Shown here in pieces: positions 5,372 to 10,678 of a DNA stretch of 10,678 bases. The notes below the pieces were generated by a model. That model made no database searches and was not told the DNA's origin. It saw only the letters and a list, made by a program, of their open reading frames with translations. Both the position numbers and the translations under genes were made by a program. Source of the stretch: an uncultured Clostridium sp. (GTDB lineage: Bacteria; Bacillota; Clostridia; UBA1212; UBA1255). The stretch covers positions 1 to 10,678 of the forward strand of contig USLW01000045.1 in the NCBI GenBank assembly GCA_900555605.1, in the 5' to 3' direction. Within the stretch, counting starts at the first letter, position 1, and the number at the start of each line of letters is the position of its first letter.

Positions 5372-6430
5372 ATGTCATTATATTATAATTCTCAAATCGG
5401 CATATGGTATTTTTCCTGGTGGGGACATGATAATCCGGAGACTGCTCTGCATTGGCAAAGAGAAGCCGGAGCAGTTTCCACTCGTTTCGGTGAATATAGT
5501 TCCGGAGATCTTGAAGTCATCAAAAGCCACCTTGACTGGATGCAGAAGGCCGGTATTGATTTTATTATTTTTGAAATCACAAACGGTTGGGAAGCGGACA
5601 GCGGTGTGATTAAGAGAAATACAGATATTATTGTTTCTGAAATCGATCGAAGAGGGCCGGGCAATGCTCCATCATACGCCTTTGCTTTAGGTGGCGAACT
5701 TCGATATGGGTATATACGAGAACACGAAAAACTAGTGCTTTATCTTTATGAAAATTACGGCACCCGCGATATGTATTTCAAGTGGGAGGGCAAACCTCTT
5801 TTGATAACCTTTACAGATTCTGATTATTTTTACTGGAGCAGCCGTCTGTTTAATGTACGTAATTCTACGGGCGTCGTATCCCAATGGGCAGACGATCCGT
5901 CCATACAAGGAAAAGGGTTATGGGGATTTACATTCGATGCACAGGTTCCCAACTCAGAAGTATACGGCATAACGCCTTGCCATGATGCCAATCATCTTTG
6001 GATTGCAACGCCGGATACCCACAAATGGGATTTCGGTCGGGGCGACCACGGGGAACGTTATATTCGCCAATGGCTCGAGGCTATTAAGCAAAATAGACCT
6101 GTTATTATGATCACCTCTTATAATGACTTCTCCGAGGAAACGGCTATTGAGGCGTTTACGCCCAGGCAAAACAATGAAGGCTATATTACAGCGCCTTTGT
6201 TGGATTACTACGGAAATGAAACACCAGAATGGTATGAGGATATTACTGTTGCTTATACAGCTTTAAAAAAAGGATTGCTTGAGGGCTTTCAGTACAGACG
6301 GGAAAGCAGCGACCGTATTTTTGTTTACGAGAACGGCGTGTACCAGTACATAAACGAACCCCTTGCGCACAAAGCTGTTATTCTGTTGCCGGATGATTAC
6401 CCGATTGCAGCAACGGAAAGCTTTTTTTGA
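5372..6430 (+). CDS. GH99-like glycoside hydrolase paralogue without signal peptide
   Basis: 352 aa from ATG 5372, chosen for the GGAGG 7 nt upstream; an in-frame TTG at 5348 would start inside the repeats. The protein opens directly with MSLYYNSQIGIWYFSWWG, so no signal peptide or lipobox exists and it should be cytoplasmic. Features shared with the lipoprotein paralogue and GH99-like barrels are WYFSWWG, GEYSSGDLEVIKSH, AGIDFIIFEITNG, a GGEL turn, GKPLLITFTDSD, SEVYGITPCHD, GERYIRQWLEAI and ITSYNDFSEETAIEA. In that last motif (N251, D252, E255, E256, E260) D252 takes the place of the first GH99 catalytic glutamate and E255 matches the second. It is about 30 residues shorter than its paralogue, mostly at the N-terminus. 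Divergent from araC, it probably cleaves imported oligosaccharide. It ends before the 6520-6556 hairpin. Confidence 0.68.
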   Translation: MSLYYNSQIGIWYFSWWGHDNPETALHWQREAGAVSTRFGEYSSGDLEVIKSHLDWMQKAGIDFIIFEITNGWEADSGVIKRNTDIIVSEIDRRGPGNAPSYAFALGGELRYGYIREHEKLVLYLYENYGTRDMYFKWEGKPLLITFTDSDYFYWSSRLFNVRNSTGVVSQWADDPSIQGKGLWGFTFDAQVPNSEVYGITPCHDANHLWIATPDTHKWDFGRGDHGERYIRQWLEAIKQNRPVIMITSYNDFSEETAIEAFTPRQNNEGYITAPLLDYYGNETPEWYEDITVAYTALKKGLLEGFQYRRESSDRIFVYENGVYQYINEPLAHKAVILLPDDYPIAATESFF

Positions 6431-6489
6431 AATGGTGCTTTTCAAATTCATATTGATTTATTTCTTTCTGCCGGAGCCGGAAAAAGCAG

Positions 6490-6518
6490 TTGTCTAAATT
6501 ATTACAATAGTGTATGAT
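6490..6518 (+). promoter_or_regulatory. Predicted promoter of pfkA
   Basis: TTGTCT (6490-6495), 17 bp, TATGAT (6513-6518). The expected start of transcription, near 6525, falls inside the left arm of the adjacent hairpin, giving a leader of about 63 nt before ATG 6588. Confidence 0.5.
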
Positions 6519-6519
6519 T

Positions 6520-6556
6520 ATCAATCGGTATAGGTAATTCATACCGATTGATTTTT
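6520..6556 (+). terminator. Intrinsic-terminator-like hairpin (or operator) between the GH99-like gene and pfkA
   Basis: ATCAATCGGTAT (6520-6531) and ATACCGATTGAT (6541-6552) are perfect 12-bp reverse complements around a 9-nt loop, and T residues continue to 6556. Read from the gene ending at 6430 this is a plausible intrinsic terminator, though its T-run is short. The predicted pfkA promoter would start inside the left arm, so pfkA transcripts would carry only part of the stem; the same DNA could then serve as an operator. Confidence 0.6.
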
Positions 6557-6587
6557 CTGTATCTTACGAGGAATGGAGTTGTATAAT

Positions 6588-7556
6588 ATGGCAATAAAAC
6601 GAATCGGCGTGCTGACATCCGGCGGGGATGCACCCGGTATGAACGCTGCAATCAGAGCAGTCGTGCGTTCCGGCATTTACAGAGGATTTTCCGTATACGG
6701 CATCCGAAAAGGATACGAAGGGCTTCTGTCCGGAGAAATGTTTGAGATGAGTCTCCGTTCTGTTTCTGAAATCATCAGCCGCGGCGGCACGATTCTGCAG
6801 ACGGCAAGAAGCAAAGAGTTCAATACGGCTGAAGGCGTAGATCGTGCTGCACGAATGGCCGAGGTATTTAAGCTCGATGCGATTATTGTTATCGGCGGAG
6901 ACGGCTCTTTCCGCGGCGCCAGAGATTTGTCAAAAGCAGGCGTAAAAGTCATCGGGATACCGGCAACCATTGACAATGATATTGACTGTACGGATTATAC
7001 GATCGGATTTGATACGGCGCTGAATACTGTCAAAGATGCTATTGACAAAATCAAAGATACCGCATTTTCACATGAACGCTGCAGCGTCGTGGAGGTTATG
7101 GGGCGCGGGGCCGGCTATATTGCATTGAACTGTGCCATTGCAGACGGCGCCGAGGCCTGCATTTTACCTGAAAAAGAGTTTCATATCGATACAGATATTA
7201 TCCAGCCTATTATCGGCTGCCGGAACCGCGGAAAGCATCATTATATTGTGATTATTGCCGAGGGCGTAGGCGGAACCATGGAGATTGCAGAAGAAATCCG
7301 AAAAATTACCGGTATCTCCACGACTACTACGATTTTAGGTCACCAGCAGCGAGGCGGAAGCCCGACGGTAAAAGACCGCGTGGTGGCCAGTTTGATGGCC
7401 GTCAAAGCAACAGAGGTACTGGCGCAGGGTGAGGCGAATCGGATTATTGCGCTGAGGGGCGAGCAATATGTGGCGATTGATATTGAGGAAGCGCTGCAGA
7501 TGAAAAAGTATATTGACGAGTCGATGATTGAGACCAGCAAGATGCTGTCGCTGTAA
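6588..7556 (+). CDS. pfkA: ATP-dependent 6-phosphofructokinase
   Basis: 322 aa, the usual length of bacterial PfkA. It phosphorylates fructose 6-phosphate to fructose 1,6-bisphosphate with ATP, the committed step of glycolysis, as a cytosolic tetramer. Visible signatures are the N-terminal GVLTSGGDAPGMNA loop (residues 7-20), IGGDGSFRGA (102-111, with the glycine at 106 that marks ATP rather than pyrophosphate use), PATIDNDID with catalytic D129, EVMGRGAGY (169-177), IIAEGVG, and GHQQRGGSP near the C-terminus. ATG 6588 was chosen because it begins the family's usual MAIKRIGVLTSGG and has a GGAG about 10 nt upstream; the in-frame ATG at 6573 overlaps that site. It is followed 12 bases later by the DUF5685-type gene rather than by pyruvate kinase, a common partner elsewhere. 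Cotranscription with the next gene is likely. Confidence 0.97.
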   Translation: MAIKRIGVLTSGGDAPGMNAAIRAVVRSGIYRGFSVYGIRKGYEGLLSGEMFEMSLRSVSEIISRGGTILQTARSKEFNTAEGVDRAARMAEVFKLDAIIVIGGDGSFRGARDLSKAGVKVIGIPATIDNDIDCTDYTIGFDTALNTVKDAIDKIKDTAFSHERCSVVEVMGRGAGYIALNCAIADGAEACILPEKEFHIDTDIIQPIIGCRNRGKHHYIVIIAEGVGGTMEIAEEIRKITGISTTTTILGHQQRGGSPTVKDRVVASLMAVKATEVLAQGEANRIIALRGEQYVAIDIEEALQMKKYIDESMIETSKMLSL

Positions 7557-7568
7557 GGAGGAAGCCTT

Positions 7569-8537
7569 ATATTTGGATATGCCGTCACATATAAGCCGGA
7601 ACTGAAGTTTCGGGAGCACGATTTTTATAAGCTGTATTATTGCGGTGTGTGCAGAAGCATCGGCCGGATATACGGTCAGCTGCCGCGTTTCGGCCTTGTA
7701 AACGAGACTGCGGTTTTGGCGCTGCTGCTGGATGCGATATCCGGCGGAAATCGTTCGCTGAAGATTGAAAATCGCGGCTGTATTGCGCATCCCCATAAAA
7801 AATGCAGGTCGGTTGTTTGCAACCGGTGTACGGATTTTTGCGCCGGCGTCAATGTCATTCTGGTGGTTTATAAACTGAAGGACAGCTATGCGGATGATCA
7901 TAAAATTTCCGCAAAGATCGGCAGTGCGGCGCTGCATCGTGCGCATAGGCATGTGTGCGAAAGACTGCCTGCCGTGGCTGAATGCGTCAGACAATCGATT
8001 GCAGCGCTTTCCGCGCTGGAGCAGGCGCGCTGCGGCCTTGTGGATCAGGCGGCGGAGCCGTTTGCAGATATGATGCGAAAGCTGTTTTTTTTAGGACTCC
8101 GGGAAGTTATGCCCGCGGCAGCGCCCGAGGTGCTGGAGGCGGCGCGGGTGATGGGATATCATATGGGGAAATGGATTTATCTGGTGGATGCGTTGACAGA
8201 TCGGGAGGCAGATGCGAAAACGGGCAGTTATAATGTCTTTCTGCTGCAGGAAGCTGCGGAGGAGGATATCCTGTTTTTGCTGGAGATGTGTCTTGCGCGC
8301 TGCTGTGAAGCCTGGTCGGAGCTGCGCCGTTGTTTTCCGGTTTGTGAACAGAACAAGGATGCTGCCGCGGTGATCGAAAACATGCTGTATATCGGCATGC
8401 GGCACACGACCGAAAGATTGTTTCGGACAGGAGATACGAAGGAACCTTCCCTTCAGGCGGATGATGCGGCGCAGACGCAGGAGCAGAGGCATCAGGCAGT
8501 GCCTGATAATGAGGCCGCGGCAGAACGCAGGGAATAA
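7569..8537 (+). CDS. DUF5685-family cysteine-rich protein, apparent AUA start
   Basis: 322 aa if read from ATA 7569. The N-terminus, (M)FGYAVTYKPELKFREHDF then YYCGVCRSIG, is that of DUF5685 proteins, which begin MFGY. GGAGG (7557-7561) is exactly 7 nt upstream of this ATA. No in-frame ATG, GTG or TTG exists between the pfkA stop and residue 27, and the ATG at 7579 is out of frame and soon stops. A GTG at 7647 would cut off the conserved N-terminus and C25. Cysteines at 25, 28, 71, 79, 84, 87 and 91 form a cluster suited to metal or Fe-S binding. A later conserved stretch, MGKWIYLVDALTDREAD, starts at residue 199. The last 35 or so residues are polar and probably disordered. Function unknown; the adjacent J-domain gene suggests a shared role in folding or cofactor handling. 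Confidence 0.8.
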   Translation: MFGYAVTYKPELKFREHDFYKLYYCGVCRSIGRIYGQLPRFGLVNETAVLALLLDAISGGNRSLKIENRGCIAHPHKKCRSVVCNRCTDFCAGVNVILVVYKLKDSYADDHKISAKIGSAALHRAHRHVCERLPAVAECVRQSIAALSALEQARCGLVDQAAEPFADMMRKLFFLGLREVMPAAAPEVLEAARVMGYHMGKWIYLVDALTDREADAKTGSYNVFLLQEAAEEDILFLLEMCLARCCEAWSELRRCFPVCEQNKDAAAVIENMLYIGMRHTTERLFRTGDTKEPSLQADDAAQTQEQRHQAVPDNEAAAERRE

Positions 8538-8541
8538 AAAT

Positions 8542-8570
8542 TTGATAAAATTCTGATTTTCATGTATGAT
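8542..8570 (+). promoter_or_regulatory. Promoter of the J-domain gene
   Basis: TTGATA (8542-8547), 17 bp, TATGAT (8565-8570), lying 4 bases after the DUF5685-type stop. The predicted start of transcription, near 8577, lies beyond the ATG at 8566. That rules out this ATG for transcripts from here and supports GTG 8605. Confidence 0.55.
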
Positions 8571-8604
8571 AATTCATCGAATGATACAGAAAGCGGTGAA
8601 CCCG

Positions 8605-9213
8605 GTGAGCAGTAATCCTTATGAAGTATTGGGAATCAATGAGAATGCGTCGGATGAAGAGGTGAAAAAGGCCTATCGAGAGATGGTAAAAAAGTATCAT
8701 CCGGATCAATACGGGAATAATCCGCTCTCTGAGCTGGCGGAAGAAAAAATCAAAGAAATCAATGTCGCGTATGATACGATTATGCGTCAGCGGGAGAACC
8801 GCTCCGGAAACGGAGGGTCTGCTGCTTCTTATGGAGGCGGAAATCCCGATTTTTCTCAAATTCGCAGCTTGATCCGAGACGGACAGGTGGAAGCTGCTAT
8901 GCAGAGATTAGAGCAGATGCCTGACGGAGAAAGAACTGCGGAGTGGTATTATTTAATGGGTGCTGCAACGGAGCGCAGAGGTTGGTATGATCAGGCCAGA
9001 CGCTATTATGCCAATGCAGTGAATCTGGACCCGGGGAATATGGAATACCGGAATGCCTTTAATGGAATGTATCAGACGGCGCAGAATTACAGAACCCAAT
9101 CTCAGGGACGCGGATATCAGAGAGGCGACAATTGCTGTGATTTCTGCTCGACTTTGATTTGTGCCGACTGCTGCTGTGAATGTATGGGCGGTGATTTGAT
9201 TCGCTGCTGCTGA
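8605..9213 (+). CDS. J-domain protein with TPR-like segment and cysteine-rich C-terminal tail
   Basis: 202 aa from GTG 8605, which follows AAGCGGTGA with 5 nt spacing and yields [13 protein letters not shown] 8596 and ATG 8581 are alternatives. Residues 4-65 are a J domain ([20 protein letters not shown]) with the HPD motif at 32-34, which stimulates DnaK ATPase. A Gly/Ser/Asn linker follows, then a helical TPR-like part (about 92-150) containing [20 protein letters not shown] and [12 protein letters not shown]. The last 27 residues (176-202) hold 10 cysteines, including CCD, CCC and a terminal CC, separated from the rest by a Gln/Arg/Gly linker. It has neither the zinc-finger nor the substrate domains of true DnaJ, so it is a specialised co-chaperone. 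Its neighbour also has a cysteine cluster. It has its own promoter and may be cotranscribed with mutS2, which begins 33 bases later. Confidence 0.9.
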   Translation: MSSNPYEVLGINENASDEEVKKAYREMVKKYHPDQYGNNPLSELAEEKIKEINVAYDTIMRQRENRSGNGGSAASYGGGNPDFSQIRSLIRDGQVEAAMQRLEQMPDGERTAEWYYLMGAATERRGWYDQARRYYANAVNLDPGNMEYRNAFNGMYQTAQNYRTQSQGRGYQRGDNCCDFCSTLICADCCCECMGGDLIRCC

Positions 9214-9246
9214 TTTCCGGCGCGCAGGATATGAATGGAGTACGCT

Positions 9247-10678
9247 ATGAATGAACGAACCTATCGTGTGTTGGAATATGAATTGATTTTACACCGGCTT
9301 GCAGAACTGACAAGCTGTGAGGGGGCGCGGATCCGGGCGGAAGAACTGCGGCCCATGACGGATATAGAGAAAATTCGGGAAACACTGCATGAGACAGAAG
9401 ACGCAGTGTTTTTCATTACCAGAAGGGGTCAGCCGCCCATCGGCGGCGTGAAGGATATCCGGCCTGCTGTCCGCCGCGCGGCAGCAGGCGGCACGCTGAG
9501 CTTTGCGGAATTGCTGGCAGTGGCCGGCCTGCTGAAGGCATGCAGACAGACGCTGAATTATGCATCGGGTGCAGGGGATGATACGGATAACCGGATGGCG
9601 CGCTATATTGCGGCGCTGCAGGAAGATCGTATGCTTGAGGAACGGATTTATCACTGTATTTTATCGGATAGTGAAATGTCCGATGATGCCAGTCCCGCAC
9701 TGCGGGAGATCAGACGGCAGATTGCGGACAAACAGTCGGCAATCAAAGATCGGCTGAATGAACTGATTCATTCAGCAAAATATGCAAAAGCAATCCAGGA
9801 GCCGGTAGTAACGATGCGCGGAGAACGCTATTGTATCCCGGTAAAGGTGGCGTATCGGGGCGACATATCGGGTCTGGTGCATGATACTTCGGCTTCGGGC
9901 CAAACGTTATTTATCGAACCGTCCTTTGTAGTGGAATCTAATAATAAAATAAAGGAATTAAGAGTACAGGAGGTACAGGAAATCCAACGGATTTTGGCTG
10001 AATTTTCCCTCTGTGTGGGAGAAGCGGCAGACATGCTTCTGTCGGATCTGGAGCTGGTGATATTTTTGGATTTTACCTTTGCCAAAGCGCGCCTGTCCTT
10101 AGATATGAAGGGGATCCGGCCGGAGATTAATGAGGAGGGCAGAATTTCCATTCTGCAGGGCCGTCATCCGGCAATTCCCAAAGAACAGGCGGTGCCCATC
10201 ACCTTTTTTATCGGAGATACATTTCATACGCTCGTGATAACCGGTCCGAATACCGGAGGCAAAACGGTTGCACTGAAAACTGTCGGATTATTTACGCTGA
10301 TGATGCAGTCCGGGCTGCTGATTCCGGCAGCGGAAAAAAGTGTGCTTTCCGTGTTTCACGGGATTTATGCCGATATCGGAGATGAACAGAGTATTGCCCA
10401 GAGTCTCAGTACCTTTTCAGCGCATATGCGCAATATTGTGGATATTTTACGGGAATGCGACCATCGCTCCCTTGTTTTGTTTGATGAGCTGGGAGCGGGA
10501 ACTGATCCGACAGAGGGGGCTGCCCTTGCCATGTCAATCCTGGAGTGTGTTCATCAGATGGGAGCGGTTACGGTTGCAACAACGCATTACAGTGAACTGA
10601 AGGTGTTTGCCGCCACAACAGCGGGCTTTGAAAACGGCTGCTGCGAATTTGATATCGGAACGCTGAAGCCCACATATA
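9247..10678 (+). CDS. mutS2: MutS2 ATPase, C-terminus outside window
   Basis: The frame from ATG 9247 is open for 477 codons to the right edge; full MutS2 proteins are near 780-790 residues, so the rest of the ATPase and the Smr nuclease domain lie outside. GGAG with 6 nt spacing marks the start. The N-terminus, RVLEYELILHRLAELTSCEGAR in outline, is typical of MutS2, which lacks the mismatch-recognition domain of MutS. Then come the helical lever/clamp region, GLVHDTSASGQTLFIEPSFVV in outline near 220, the motif GRHPAI, Walker A GPNTGGKT at 333-340, a DEQSIAQSLSTFSAHM signature, Walker B LVLFDELGAGTDPTEGAA with D413 and E414, and ATTHYSELK. Known roles in Firmicutes are suppression of homologous recombination and splitting of collided ribosomes ahead of quality control. 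It follows the J-domain gene by 33 bases. Confidence 0.96.
   Translation, partial: MNERTYRVLEYELILHRLAELTSCEGARIRAEELRPMTDIEKIRETLHETEDAVFFITRRGQPPIGGVKDIRPAVRRAAAGGTLSFAELLAVAGLLKACRQTLNYASGAGDDTDNRMARYIAALQEDRMLEERIYHCILSDSEMSDDASPALREIRRQIADKQSAIKDRLNELIHSAKYAKAIQEPVVTMRGERYCIPVKVAYRGDISGLVHDTSASGQTLFIEPSFVVESNNKIKELRVQEVQEIQRILAEFSLCVGEAADMLLSDLELVIFLDFTFAKARLSLDMKGIRPEINEEGRISILQGRHPAIPKEQAVPITFFIGDTFHTLVITGPNTGGKTVALKTVGLFTLMMQSGLLIPAAEKSVLSVFHGIYADIGDEQSIAQSLSTFSAHMRNIVDILRECDHRSLVLFDELGAGTDPTEGAALAMSILECVHQMGAVTVATTHYSELKVFAATTAGFENGCCEFDIGTLKPTY

Noticed and set aside
6450..6490. Small CCGG-AG-CCGG hairpin after the GH99-like gene
   Set aside because: The stem is only about 4 bp and is followed by A residues, not T; the 6520-6556 hairpin is a far better terminator.
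7647..7649. GTG 7647 as the start of the DUF5685-type protein
   Set aside because: It would remove the conserved MFGY to YYCG segment that is in frame upstream behind a perfectly spaced GGAGG, and has no good ribosome binding site itself.
7335..7994. 219-codon minus-strand frame across the pfkA/DUF5685 junction
   Set aside because: It is antisense to two well-supported genes and has no family signature; long shadow frames are common opposite GC-richer coding DNA.
8566..8604. ATG 8566 as the start of the J-domain protein
   Set aside because: It lies inside the predicted -10 box and upstream of the expected transcription start, has no ribosome binding site, and adds residues not typical of J-domain N-termini.

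Overview
The window looks like the chromosome of a low-to-mid GC Firmicute of the class Clostridia. The reasons are strong AGGAGG-type ribosome binding sites, TTG and GTG starts, sigma-A type promoters with 17-18 bp spacers, and a conserved housekeeping block containing 6-phosphofructokinase, a DUF5685-type protein, a J-domain protein with a cysteine-rich tail, and MutS2. The species cannot be named from this sequence alone.

Region 1 (1-1500, minus strand): the N-terminal part of a lipoprotein sugar-type ABC solute-binding protein runs off the left edge. Its roughly 500-base upstream region holds a promoter, two short palindromes, a decayed reading frame resembling the cupin half of an AraC regulator, and a hairpin without a T-tract.

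Region 2 (1501-5246, minus strand): in transcription order, an AraC-family regulator, a small wall- or membrane-anchored carbohydrate-binding-like protein, a lipoprotein GH99-like glycoside hydrolase whose TTG start overlaps the previous stop, and a second membrane-anchored paralogue of the binding-like protein. Region 3 (5247-6430, plus strand) begins with a divergent promoter pair with a 20-bp palindrome between them. A second GH99-like enzyme follows; it has no signal peptide and is preceded by three tandem 10-bp Shine-Dalgarno-like repeats.

Read together, regions 1-3 look like a Gram-positive glycan-utilisation locus. Two anchored binding proteins and a lipoprotein enzyme would work at the surface, an ABC importer would take up the product, a cytoplasmic paralogous enzyme would finish degradation, and the AraC protein would sense the substrate. 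The family resemblance hints at mannose-containing glycans, but both enzymes differ from classical GH99 at one catalytic position, so the substrate is open.

Region 4 (6431-10678, plus strand) is housekeeping. pfkA is preceded by a promoter and a 12-bp-stem hairpin. It is followed 12 bases later by a DUF5685-type gene that appears to use a rare AUA start codon. Next comes a J-domain protein under its own promoter, then mutS2, cut by the right edge. No tRNA, rRNA, CRISPR array, transposase or integrase was recognised.
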